Below the pieces are notes generated by a model that was given only the letters and a program-made list of their open reading frames with translations, was not told the origin of the DNA and did not search any database. From contig NZ_FPJZ01000015.1 of NCBI RefSeq assembly GCF_900119485.1, positions 8,461 to 72,460 of the forward strand: a stretch of 64,000 bases of DNA, written 5' to 3'. The DNA comes from Thermoactinomyces sp. DSM 45891. Its GTDB lineage: Bacteria; Bacillota; Bacilli; Thermoactinomycetales; Thermoactinomycetaceae. Positions 26,170 through 34,764 of this stretch are shown one piece after another. The position numbers and the translations under genes are program-made. Position 1 is the first letter of the stretch. Each line of letters begins with the position of its first letter.

Positions 26170-26796
26170 TCAACAAAGAGAATGGCTAGAGCACGAATCT
26201 TGACCAATATAGGTTGATGAATGTAATGCTGTTAATCTAACTGAATATCGATGAATATCCTTTACCGTTACCCACAATACTTTTTCTTTTTCTATATCAA
26301 CTGAAATCTCAAAACCCATAGGCACAACGGATACATAATCAGGACCAATAAGGGTGGTTGACATACCAAAAAGCATATTGTATAGATAAGTCGTATTGTA
26401 AGACCCTTCGTCACTCCAGAAAACCCAAGCAGAATCCTCCTGAGTATGAAGGTTAGTAAATGTACTTTGCATAGCTGCAGTTAATTCATTAGTTATCTGA
26501 TCTGTAGGAAAATCTACTCTCAGAAAATCCTTTAATATGCCCATTACCCGATCTACCATATAATCTACTTGAATCGTTTCACTAACAATCGTTCGATCTA
26601 TTTGTCCTAGAAGGGTTCCATTACGATTTGCAATTTGCAGTCCTTTATTTAAGTCAAATCCATTCGTTCGAGGATCGATAGCTGCATCATATGCTGTAGC
26701 TTGTTCTATTGCATTATCTATATCACTTTGATCTACAGCATATATAAAATTATATTTATTGTTACTATCTTTGTTTGAAACAATCAAAGTACTCAT
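26170..26796 (-). CDS. Cyt-family (delta-endotoxin CytB) toxin homologue 1
   Basis: 208 residues, shorter than Cyt1A (about 250). The C-terminal half follows Cyt toxins: ELTAAMQSTFTNLHTQEDSA, WVFWSDEGSYNTTYLYNMLF, then VSVVPMGFEISVDIEKEKVL and a final strand YSVRLTALHSS. Cyt toxins insert into lipid membranes as pores or detergent-like assemblies. There is no signal peptide, so accumulation inside the cell (as crystals do) or release by lysis is implied. It is closely related to the 26955 gene, on the same strand. Confidence 0.88.
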   Translation of the reverse strand: MSTLIVSNKDSNNKYNFIYAVDQSDIDNAIEQATAYDAAIDPRTNGFDLNKGLQIANRNGTLLGQIDRTIVSETIQVDYMVDRVMGILKDFLRVDFPTDQITNELTAAMQSTFTNLHTQEDSAWVFWSDEGSYNTTYLYNMLFGMSTTLIGPDYVSVVPMGFEISVDIEKEKVLWVTVKDIHRYSVRLTALHSSTYIGQDSCSSHSLC

Positions 26797-26833
26797 CTAT
26801 ACCATCTCCATATTTAAAAACATTATAAAATCG

Positions 26834-26890
26834 CCTTTAAGTAAACAGTACCGAGCTTAATTCTCACTGTCTACTTAAAGGTCTGTTTTT
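26834..26890. terminator. Inverted repeat between the two cyt-like genes
   Basis: CCTTTAAGTA.ACAGT pairs with ACTGT.TACTTAAAGG, followed on the plus side by TCTGTTTTT. It separates 26955 from 26170 transcriptionally. Confidence 0.65.
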
Positions 26891-26954
26891 AGGGAAGACC
26901 CCTCTAACTTCAAGTGTTAGCTAAGTCGGTAGTGGAAGTAAATTTGCAACCTAC

Positions 26955-27650
26955 TTAGCAATTATCGCAGATATCACCTGAAAAAAATGCTGCATTTACA
27001 GCTTGTAATCTCACACTATATGTATGGGAATCATGGATCGTTATAAATAATACCTTTTCCTTTTCAATATCTACCGAAATTTCAAACCCCATAGGACATA
27101 CATATACTGCAGGCCCTGACACTGTATGAACTTCGACTGCAAATAGAATATTGTATAAATAAGTTGTATTAGAAGCCTGTTCGTCACTCCAAAAAATCCA
27201 AGCAGAGTCCTCTTGAGTATTTAAGTTAGCAAACGTATTTTGCATCGCTGCAGTTAATTGGTTTTTTAAATCTCCTTCTGGAAAGGGGGCATTTAAAAAA
27301 TCCGATAGTTGGTTCATGATTTGATCTGCCATAGTTGCAATTTCAAGGTACTTTGTTTCATAAACCTGAGTATCTAACTGACCTAAAAGTGTTAAATCAT
27401 TATCAGGGTCATTTGCAATCGCTATCGCTTTTTGTAAGTCGAAATGAAAAGTGTTAGGGTCAATGGCACTATCAAATAACGATGCCATTTGTAGACATTG
27501 ATCTATATATTCAGGATCCACTGCATAAACCGAACTATAATTATAAGCACCATCTCCGTTGTTGCTAACTACTTTATAAACTAACCTTCTTATCTGATTT
27601 TTCCTAGGAAAAGATGATCTATTTGGCACAATTATCAATCTTCCTTTCAT
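26955..27650 (-). CDS. Cyt-family (delta-endotoxin CytB) toxin homologue 2
   Basis: 231 residues with the best Cyt resemblance in the window. QLTAAMQNTFANLNTQEDSA matches the Cyt1A core, followed by WIFWSDEQASNTTYLYNILF, VCPMGFEISV and the strand VLFITIHDSHTYSV. The N-terminal helices (YIDQCLQMASLFDSAIDP) correspond to the Cyt outer layer. No signal peptide. It ends in CDNC, two Cys absent from classic Cyt. The start at ATG 27650 has only a distant GGAG, and an internal GTG after AAAGGAAG is an alternative. Confidence 0.9.
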   Translation of the reverse strand: MKGRLIIVPNRSSFPRKNQIRRLVYKVVSNNGDGAYNYSSVYAVDPEYIDQCLQMASLFDSAIDPNTFHFDLQKAIAIANDPDNDLTLLGQLDTQVYETKYLEIATMADQIMNQLSDFLNAPFPEGDLKNQLTAAMQNTFANLNTQEDSAWIFWSDEQASNTTYLYNILFAVEVHTVSGPAVYVCPMGFEISVDIEKEKVLFITIHDSHTYSVRLQAVNAAFFSGDICDNC

Positions 27651-27911
27651 ACTAAGCTAAAACTCCTTCTTAACAAGTATTCAATGATAACAAAGTCTAT
27701 ACCAAATTAATAATGAAGATTGGCCTCTGGATTCAAGGTGATTCAACCATCTTCTTGAGCTTGGTATTTTTGTCTTTTTGTAGTCATAATATCAATGTAT
27801 ATGTAGAATTTAGAGGCGATCATGATGGACAACGGTTCTTATGGATTATTGGATAATTACACATTTGACCTCGGAGAAATCGTGTGTTGGAGAAAAAGGA
27901 GGAAGCTACGT

Positions 27912-28865
27912 ATGAGTGAAAATATCAGCAAAGGTTTCATTTTACAACCAAAATGCTGGATAGGTATTAATCAATATGTGGAGGATGGAGTTGTCTTACC
28001 AACAAATTCATCGGAAATGAGAAGCTATTTAAACGTATCAAATACCGCTACACTTCCAGAGATTTTTGAGCACATCTATCCAGTTTATACCTCAATCAAA
28101 AATCATACTATTAACTACAAGGACGGCACTTTTCCAAGTATGATGCAGTGTTTATCTGATTTATCTGATTATGCAACAAAAGCACCATGTATTTATGAAG
28201 AATGTGCAGAACATTTTAACTTTGTAAGAAGAAATTCAAAAGAACTATTTGTTCTGAAAAAAAGAATGCAAGAGTTGTACAATCAAGCAAACGAATACTC
28301 TGATAATGTAGATGCAACCTATTATTTACTTTCTAAATTTATTACTAATTTAGAGCAGGATCAACTCAGTATAAATAATTTAAAAACGATTTTATCAAAT
28401 TATCTACAAGATAATGAATTACAGAAATTGACTGATAGATTAAATCAAACATTGAGTAATGCCAAAACTCAATCGGATGCCGTAAGCGAATGCCGGCAAC
28501 AAATTGACACATTCAAGCAACAATTTCAAATGCATCCAGCAGATATACGAAGGGAATTAGACTATATCGATTTAATTAAAAAAGCGCAAAATCAAATCGA
28601 AGATTTATCTAGCACACTAGAGGATGTATTACCCGAACTTTCAATTATTAAAGGCACATGGGAAACCATATCGATTGGTCTGGAAAAAATGGCTAAAAAA
28701 GAGCAGGTTATACTACTAACTAATCAAATTGTTTTTTTAAGAAATAAATTACTAGTAGATGCTAGCTTATGGAAGGATATCGCAGACAAAATCGCCTTCA
28801 ATGAAATGCAAGTTGGAGACAATACAAATCTAGTACCTGTAACTGAAGTAATAACGGATAATTGA
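27912..28865 (+). CDS. Long helical protein, probable alpha-pore-forming toxin (ClyA/XaxAB-like)
   Basis: ATG 27912 lies behind AAAGGAGGAAG with ideal spacing, giving 317 residues; an in-frame ATG at 27822 would add 30 less convincing ones. From about residue 80 it is almost entirely long heptad-like helices (LFVLKKRMQELYNQANEY, IDTFKQQFQ). It then has LPELSIIKGTWETISIGLEK and a C-terminal NKLLVDASLWKDIADKIAF. The length and layout recall the XaxB/YaxB or Cry6/HBL helical toxins, but no clear transmembrane hairpin is seen, as expected for a partner subunit. Context among toxins strengthens the call. The family is not certain. Confidence 0.5.
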   Translation: MSENISKGFILQPKCWIGINQYVEDGVVLPTNSSEMRSYLNVSNTATLPEIFEHIYPVYTSIKNHTINYKDGTFPSMMQCLSDLSDYATKAPCIYEECAEHFNFVRRNSKELFVLKKRMQELYNQANEYSDNVDATYYLLSKFITNLEQDQLSINNLKTILSNYLQDNELQKLTDRLNQTLSNAKTQSDAVSECRQQIDTFKQQFQMHPADIRRELDYIDLIKKAQNQIEDLSSTLEDVLPELSIIKGTWETISIGLEKMAKKEQVILLTNQIVFLRNKLLVDASLWKDIADKIAFNEMQVGDNTNLVPVTEVITDN

Positions 28866-29109
28866 CAACAACCTGGCTTTTAGTTTTTTCTTTTCATGAG
28901 ATAAGAACTCTAGTTAATTGACTCATTTTTATCACAAATGTAGTAGGCAAAGAATAATATAATTTTGATTTTGCAGAATAAAAGAACAGAATCATCTTCG
29001 GGGACGAAGTGGCTCTTAACTCAACAACATGGTGACTTTAAATTTCTATTGAAGGCACGCATCGTTCTGAGATTTCAGAAGCACATCTTAAAGAAGGAGT
29101 GAATTTTTT

Positions 29110-30036
29110 ATGACCGTTTATTTTGAATATAACACGGAAGGCCCCTTTGAAGCTGCTGATGGCGTAAAAACAAAGATTGACAGGTTCCAACATGCTGGTG
29201 GTCAATATATAGTGATAAATTCCGGTGTAATTGTTAATGATCCTGCTCACCGTCCTCCTCCGACTCAATCGATTAACATGGCTTTAGAGGCTACCTTTAT
29301 TGATGATCCTTCCATGAATCAAAGTTATGTAGCATTGAAAACTTATGGTTCATTGAGTGCTGCAGCTTGGCAGTTTCCCATTAACGAGTCTGCGGCTGCT
29401 TTCGCATGGGCATCTGAATATCGGATCCAAGTTAAGTCGGATAATTCAAACTTAGCGACAATATTTAATACTTTCCCTAAGGCTGAAATTGATCAAACAT
29501 CTGTAACAGATAATATTGGATATAATGCTGGTGGTACTTTCCAAGATGGTCTTCCTTCTATAAATGCGGGGGTAAGCTGGGGAACAAATATTACCTATAA
29601 TCAGAAGTTTTATAAGACAGAATTAGTTAGTCATGGTGTAGACAATGCATTGTGGAAAGTCAGCTTAGATGGGTATCGACAACCTAATGGTGATGGACCG
29701 TACAGTAGGACCGACGATGAGTTATTTTGGAAAAATTCAATTACCACTTCTGGCTCAGCATATGACAATATGTGGAAGATAAGCGAAATTGGAGGCTTAC
29801 CAGCCTATTTATTTTCTCCTGATATGTTAGCTGTTATCATCGCGGATAAAACAACAGACCAATATCCTATTACCGTTGTGTACGAAAAATATATTGATTC
29901 ATATTATCTGGACAGAACGTTTATCGCTGGCGTGTATAAATATCATGCACAACTCACTCAAAATGTTGGGGTAGTTCAGTATAAACAAAAATTTAATGTT
30001 GATTGGAAAAACTCTAGATTAGTGCCTATCGATTAA
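29110..30036 (+). CDS. Leukocidin/alpha-hemolysin-family beta-pore toxin 1
   Basis: 308 residues behind AGAAGGAG. It matches the leukocidin fold in order: VTDNIGYNAGGTFQDG (pre-stem), the ITYNQKFYKTEL strand, the WKVSLDGYRQ region, LFSPDMLAVIIADK (as SPDFATVI in alpha-hemolysin), and a final VQYKQKFNVDWKNSRLV like the FKVDWKNHK ending of the family. Such proteins assemble into heptameric beta-barrels on target membranes. Unlike staphylococcal members it has no signal peptide. A terminator follows. Confidence 0.82.
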   Translation: MTVYFEYNTEGPFEAADGVKTKIDRFQHAGGQYIVINSGVIVNDPAHRPPPTQSINMALEATFIDDPSMNQSYVALKTYGSLSAAAWQFPINESAAAFAWASEYRIQVKSDNSNLATIFNTFPKAEIDQTSVTDNIGYNAGGTFQDGLPSINAGVSWGTNITYNQKFYKTELVSHGVDNALWKVSLDGYRQPNGDGPYSRTDDELFWKNSITTSGSAYDNMWKISEIGGLPAYLFSPDMLAVIIADKTTDQYPITVVYEKYIDSYYLDRTFIAGVYKYHAQLTQNVGVVQYKQKFNVDWKNSRLVPID

Positions 30037-30072
30037 GAAAGAAAATGGAATAGGAATATCTTTTCTGATCCT

Positions 30073-30130
30073 CTACAGATGGGATAAACTTATTATCTAC
30101 AGTGAGCTTATCCCCATCTGTAGTTTTTTT
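30073..30130 (+). terminator. Terminator after leukocidin-like gene 1
   Basis: CTACAGATGGGATAA..CT pairs with AG.CTTATCCCCATCTGTAG, followed by seven T. Confidence 0.85.
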
Positions 30131-30183
30131 ATTGACATATTTCAGTCATTATTTAAATATAACATAACGAAGGGGGTATAAAG

Positions 30184-30912
30184 ATGACAATAGCAAGTGG
30201 GTTTCGACTAAGTGCAGTACATAAAAGTGGATCGATTCCTCCTGACTCTCCGCGTCTGGTCATGGATCAGATTAACGCACTGTCTAATCATTCATACGCT
30301 TATCAGGGGCTACTATTCAGTAAAGCAGTTATTGAATACTTAGAGTTAGTAAAGCAAGCTGATGGCGGTGGATATTTGGCAATTTTTAATCAGTACGAGG
30401 CTGCAGAAAACGCACCTAACTTTCCTGGACACGGTCAAGCTTGGCCTTTTGGTCAAGGCTTTGATGATGATAAAGAAATCGTTGTGGAGTCGCTAGTCCA
30501 AAAAATGGTTGACTATGTTGAAATGTTCGCTCGTCGGGACGCTGGTTTTTATTTTTCTGATGATGATCGTGCTGTCATAAAGAGTGCTGTAACCTCAGCA
30601 TTTACTGATATAGGTAACCCTGAAGGACGAGAAGATCCCTGGTTATTATATGGACATATAACAGAATCTTTCGTCAGTTATTCGTATGCTATGTCTATAT
30701 TAAAGCAAGGTCCAAATACGGGCCCATACCTTTATGCTTTTCCCATAGCCTTTGAAATTCAAGTATATAAAGATCTAACACAGCTTTTAGGTTGGACTAT
30801 TAACAAAAAAGCTAAGTATCATGTCAGAATGGACGGAATGACATATCGGGAACGATTAGACACAAGTCGGCACAATGAGGCCTTTTCACAGTATATAAAG
30901 GCACATTTATAA
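30184..30912 (+). CDS. Divergent Cyt-fold toxin homologue 3
   Basis: 242 residues behind GAAGGGGGT. The second half keeps the Cyt skeleton: SAVTSAFTDI, a Trp-containing DPWLLYGHITES, SYSYAMSILKQ, then YLYAFPIAFEIQVYKD, equivalent to the VPVGFEIKV strand of Cyt1A. The Gly-rich insertion (GHGQAWPFGQGFDDDKE) in the first half is not typical. No signal peptide. It is 12 nt from the next leukocidin-like gene, so the two are co-transcribed and may work together. Confidence 0.65.
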   Translation: MTIASGFRLSAVHKSGSIPPDSPRLVMDQINALSNHSYAYQGLLFSKAVIEYLELVKQADGGGYLAIFNQYEAAENAPNFPGHGQAWPFGQGFDDDKEIVVESLVQKMVDYVEMFARRDAGFYFSDDDRAVIKSAVTSAFTDIGNPEGREDPWLLYGHITESFVSYSYAMSILKQGPNTGPYLYAFPIAFEIQVYKDLTQLLGWTINKKAKYHVRMDGMTYRERLDTSRHNEAFSQYIKAHL

Positions 30913-30924
30913 GGTGATGAGATT

Positions 30925-31902
30925 ATGACAAGTTATTTTGACTTTCCAACATTAGGTCCTAATGGTTCCGATAATGTAAAAACATGGATTGATACATTTC
31001 AGCATTCTGGAGGTCAATATGAACCTTTAACAGGGATTATTGCGAATGATCATGCTCCAAATGCTTCGGGAACTCTTCACATGTCTTTAGAGGCTATCTT
31101 TATCGAAGATCATCGCAAGAATCAATCTTATCTAGCATTAAAAACTGGTGGTTCCATGGAGGCTCTAGCTTGGCAAGCAGAAATAAATGATAACACAGCT
31201 TTTTTAGCATGGGCATCTGAATACCATACACAGATTTTCACAGGGCAAGACGTAACGATATTTAGAGCTTATCCCCAAGTTAGAACCGAGGAAGTGATTG
31301 TAACAGATAATATTGGATATACCCTTAGAGAAGGTTTCCAAGATGGATTTCCTAATATCAACCAAAGTAAAAACTGGAATACGAGTATTTCCTACGACCA
31401 AAAGTTTTATCGAACAGAAATGAATCATCATGATACAACTAATGTGGGATGGGTGGTCAGTTTAAATAAATACGGTCACTCTTATGATCGTACTGAATTT
31501 GATAGAGATCGTTCGAGTGGGGCCTTTGGAAATCAACTATTTATGAAAGAAACAACAACACTATCTGGTACAGCTTATGAAAATCTAGATAAAAAGGACG
31601 AAATTAGAGGCTTACCAGCTAACCTATTTTCCCCTCACATGATGAGCATTATCATTTCAGATAAAGCAAAACCGTATTATGACGTAACCGTGAAATACTT
31701 GAAATATGTTGATATGTATGAACTGGTAAGAACCTCGATCGGCGTAGGCTATAAATATACCGGACGAAACTTCAAAAACATCGGCGTAGTTCAGTATAAT
31801 CAAACATTTAAAGTCGATTGGAAAAATCACAAGTTGATTCCACAAGAACAAAACCTACATCTCGGGCACGAAAGAAAAGGAAATTCTGTTCAGATCATTT
31901 GA
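30925..31902 (+). CDS. Leukocidin/alpha-hemolysin-family beta-pore toxin 2
   Basis: 325 residues, clearly paralogous to the protein at 29110. It contains the SYDQKFYRTEMNHHDTTN strand, GWVVSLNKYG, the family hallmark GNQLFMKETTT, LFSPHMMSIIISDK and the C-terminal QTFKVDWKNHKLI. No signal peptide. Paired with a Cyt-like gene 12 nt upstream. Bicomponent leukocidins use two different subunits, so the two leukocidin-like proteins here could be partners. Confidence 0.85.
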   Translation: MTSYFDFPTLGPNGSDNVKTWIDTFQHSGGQYEPLTGIIANDHAPNASGTLHMSLEAIFIEDHRKNQSYLALKTGGSMEALAWQAEINDNTAFLAWASEYHTQIFTGQDVTIFRAYPQVRTEEVIVTDNIGYTLREGFQDGFPNINQSKNWNTSISYDQKFYRTEMNHHDTTNVGWVVSLNKYGHSYDRTEFDRDRSSGAFGNQLFMKETTTLSGTAYENLDKKDEIRGLPANLFSPHMMSIIISDKAKPYYDVTVKYLKYVDMYELVRTSIGVGYKYTGRNFKNIGVVQYNQTFKVDWKNHKLIPQEQNLHLGHERKGNSVQII

Positions 31903-31975
31903 TGTGCTCTGATGGATTGGAACATCAAGTTTAGCATGCTTATAGAGATAGTATCCTTTTGAAAGGGGATGCATT

Positions 31976-32683
31976 ATGAATAGTCATTGCAATATGGGTT
32001 TTCATACTAGGAGTCGCCCTGCACATTTCATGGTCGTTCATGTCCCTGAAGACCAGGATTCCAAATTTCAATCCACCTCATTAGTTCAAGATCCTAAGCT
32101 CAATTCACAAATTCTTGATTTAATAAAGTATTTCGAGCCTGCTATAGAAACCATTACATCTGGTCCTTATCAGAAAGGATCTCGACTCAATGTAGCTAAA
32201 GTGATCACCTTAGCTAACGCGTTAGATGATGGTGGCTATGATTACCATCGATCTGTTAGCAAGAGTATAGCTGATTTGGAAATATCGGAGCATATGGATG
32301 AAGTCACACACGAATTATCCTCCCTTGCAATAGGAGATGTGATTCCAGACCTAGAGACAAAAGTTATAGAAGCAATGAAAAAAGTAGTCAGTGATCTGGA
32401 TACACAGCTATTCAAAGAGCAAGGGAAAGATTGGACCGTTATTACAGATTTGACTCAACCTACTCTCACAACCATTCCCATTACCTATGGTAAAATTTCT
32501 TATACCTATCAGCAGGTTTTTGGTTATGAATCGGATCTGTTTATTCGGCTCTTGTTACTTTCGTCTCAAGTCACTATTACTAATTTAAAAGTAAATCCAT
32601 TATTTTTAACGCCTTCTAATATTGCATCTATTGACAGTACAACCAGTGTCTTTAAAGTGTATCAAATAAAAAAACAATCTTAG
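31976..32683 (+). CDS. Divergent Cyt-fold protein 4
   Basis: 235 residues behind GAAAGGGGATG. It is a distant paralogue of the pair at 32817 and 33793: all share the RPAHxxxxHxxED opening, VQDPKLN, a YFEPAIETI helix, DLEISEHMDE, and a C-terminal ISYTYQQVFGYES-to-strand pattern that parallels the TNYTYNVLFAI and VLFFTI strands of Cyt. No signal peptide. The Cyt link is structural reasoning from order of elements, not close identity. Confidence 0.5.
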   Translation: MNSHCNMGFHTRSRPAHFMVVHVPEDQDSKFQSTSLVQDPKLNSQILDLIKYFEPAIETITSGPYQKGSRLNVAKVITLANALDDGGYDYHRSVSKSIADLEISEHMDEVTHELSSLAIGDVIPDLETKVIEAMKKVVSDLDTQLFKEQGKDWTVITDLTQPTLTTIPITYGKISYTYQQVFGYESDLFIRLLLLSSQVTITNLKVNPLFLTPSNIASIDSTTSVFKVYQIKKQS

Positions 32684-32751
32684 AAAGTCTAACACTTTAT
32701 TTAATTCACTTTTTCCCATTACTTGAAATCATTTTTGATTTTAATAGAATA

Positions 32752-32777
32752 GTAGGGGGCCAGCCGAGCCCCCTACC
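32752..32777. terminator. Hairpin between convergent toxin genes
   Basis: GTAGGGGGC and GCCCCCTAC form a GC-rich 9-bp stem between the stops of the 31976 and 32817 genes, suited to both directions, but without a clear T-run. Confidence 0.55.
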
Positions 32778-32816
32778 TAATTGACATTTCATCTATAAAA
32801 CATATTTTTAAGATGC

Positions 32817-33569
32817 TTAAACATGAATGTCTGGAAATGCTGGAATATGGATTTCTGGTGTGGCTTCAAAATACTTGTATACCTTAATAATTCTGGTCTC
32901 ATTCTCAACTGTTGCGATGTCATCAGTTGTGAGAAATAATACCTTTCCATTTGTCTTAGAAACTTTCACTTTAGAGGATAAGAACATGATTCGAATAAGC
33001 TTTAGAGCACCCGGTCCGGATCCTATAGATGATTCATAACCAAAAGCCTGTTGATAAGTGTAAGAAATTTCATGCTCTGCATGACGTGTAATAATTGCCC
33101 AGTTTTTGTCTGATCCCTGCTCTTTTGATATGTTTGTATAAGTATCGGTAACAAATTTTTTCAGTGCTTCTAAAGTAGTTTTCGCTGTATCTGCAAGAAC
33201 ATCAGATATTAAGTCAATTAGACCTGGTAATATTTGATCGATATGATCTCCAATTTTCAGATCTGACGTGGTTTTCTTACTTGTATGGACATAATCCATG
33301 TCTCCATCTGGTAATGCTTGAGCTAACTGTTGAGCTTTGGTTATATCAAGTTCAGTCCCTCCTGCAAATTCATCGTTTCCTGGAATGATTTTTACAGCGG
33401 GATTGAAATACTTTGTTAACTTAAGAAGCTCAAGAGCAGCTTGAGGATCTTTAACCGAAGCAATAGATTGAAACTCAGAGTCTTTATCCTCATCAATATG
33501 AATTAAACCAAGATGTGCAGGACGATCCTTCGTAAAAAATCCGCCCTTACTAGTATCAATAATAGCCAT
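32817..33569 (-). CDS. Divergent Cyt-fold protein 5
   Basis: 250 residues, start ATG behind GGGGGAGTAAGCG. Very similar to the protein at 33793 (both begin MAI(I/V)DTSKGGFFTKDRPAH). A LKLTKYFNPAVKIIPG helix resembles the ANAFQNALVP helix of Cyt1A. TLEALKKFVTDTYTNISKEQ aligns with the Cyt core helix, and ISYTYQQAFGYES and GKVLFLTTDDIATV follow as strands. No signal peptide. Ends with EIHIPAFPDIHV. Confidence 0.5.
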   Translation of the reverse strand: MAIIDTSKGGFFTKDRPAHLGLIHIDEDKDSEFQSIASVKDPQAALELLKLTKYFNPAVKIIPGNDEFAGGTELDITKAQQLAQALPDGDMDYVHTSKKTTSDLKIGDHIDQILPGLIDLISDVLADTAKTTLEALKKFVTDTYTNISKEQGSDKNWAIITRHAEHEISYTYQQAFGYESSIGSGPGALKLIRIMFLSSKVKVSKTNGKVLFLTTDDIATVENETRIIKVYKYFEATPEIHIPAFPDIHV

Positions 33570-33728
33570 CGCTTACTCCCCCTGTTCATATAATTTTTTC
33601 TTAACCCTATATTTTATTCATTATGAATAGAATTGTGTATAAGATCTGTTTTTTTAAAAAAAATGTACGAATGTGAGGGAGAGATAGAGGTGCACTTTTC
33701 AACAAAACTCTATTGATCAATAGATAAA

Positions 33729-33763
33729 AAATAAAACCTTGAAAAAATTCAAGGTCGAAGTCT
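33729..33763 (-). terminator. Terminator of the 33793 gene
   Basis: ACCTTGAA and TTCAAGGT form the stem, read on the minus strand into TTTTATTTTTTA. Confidence 0.7.
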
Positions 33764-33792
33764 TCCATTTTCTACATCATACATCAGATGCT

Positions 33793-34545
33793 TTAAACAT
33801 GAATGTTTGGAAATACCGGAAGATGAATATCTGGAGTGGCTTCAAATAACTTATATACCTTTATAATTTTGGTTTCATTCTCAGTGGTTGCTATGTCATC
33901 AGTGTTAAGAAATAATACCTTTCCACTCGTCTTAGAAATTTTCACTTTAGAGGATAAGAACATGATTCGAACGAGCTTTAGAGCACCCGATCCTTCCCCT
34001 AAAGTTGATTGATAACCAAAAGCCTGTTGATAAGTATAAGAAATTTCATGATCTGCCTGACGTGTAATAATCGCCCAGTTTTTTTCTGGTCCCTGCTCTT
34101 TTGATATGTCTGTATAAGTATCGGTAACAAATTTTTTCAATGCTTCCAGACCAGCTTTTGCTGTATCTACAAGGATATCTGATACACAATTAATTAAGTC
34201 CGGTAATATTCGATCGATATGATTTCCAATCCTTACGTTTGTTGTTGTTTTCTTAATACTATTAATATAATCCATTTCTCCATCTGGTAATGCATGAGCT
34301 AACTGTTGAGCTTTAACAAGATCAAGTTCAGTGCCCCCTGCAAATTCATCGGTTCCTGGAATGATTTTTACAGCGGGATCGAAATACTTCGTTAACTTAA
34401 GAAGCTCAAGAGCAGCTTGAGGGTCTTTAACTGAAGTAATAGATTGAAATTCAGAATCTTTATCCTCATCAATATGAATGAAACCAAGATGTGCGGGACG
34501 ATCCTTCGTAAAAAATCCGCCTTTACTAGTATCCACAATAGCCAA
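33793..34545 (-). CDS. Divergent Cyt-fold protein 6
   Basis: 250 residues, a tandem duplicate of 32817-33569 with the differences concentrated in the middle (DYINSIKKTTTNVRIGNHI). It starts with TTG at 34545 behind GGGGGAG, where the sister gene uses ATG, which may reduce its expression. Otherwise the same elements are present and there is no signal peptide. It forms the outer edge of the toxin island; beyond it lies the terminator of yebC. Confidence 0.5.
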   Translation of the reverse strand: MAIVDTSKGGFFTKDRPAHLGFIHIDEDKDSEFQSITSVKDPQAALELLKLTKYFDPAVKIIPGTDEFAGGTELDLVKAQQLAHALPDGEMDYINSIKKTTTNVRIGNHIDRILPDLINCVSDILVDTAKAGLEALKKFVTDTYTDISKEQGPEKNWAIITRQADHEISYTYQQAFGYQSTLGEGSGALKLVRIMFLSSKVKISKTSGKVLFLNTDDIATTENETKIIKVYKLFEATPDIHLPVFPNIHV

Positions 34546-34676
34546 GCCTTACTCCCCCTATTCAACTATTCAATAATTGTATTAACTCTATATTTTATTC
34601 ATCATGAGTAGAATTTGACAGGGCCGTGTCGTAATCAATGAAAATAAAGCAGACCCTTCAGCGATTGGACAGATGA

Positions 34677-34725
34677 AAAAAGCCGCTTTGCCTGATGACA
34701 TGGTCATCAGGCAAAGCGGCTTTTG
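34677..34725. terminator. Bidirectional terminator beside yebC
   Basis: AAAAAGCCGCTTTGCCTGAT and its complement form a stem of about 22 bp with A and T runs at both ends. It separates the toxin island from the core genes. Confidence 0.85.
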
Positions 34726-34764
34726 GCTGTTTGTCATTATTCATTTGTTGTACCAGAACTTGTA

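Noticed and set aside
27822..27911. N-terminal extension of the helical toxin-like protein
   Set aside because: ATG 27912 has an ideal AAAGGAGG; the 30 extra residues have a weak SD and look unlike the rest.
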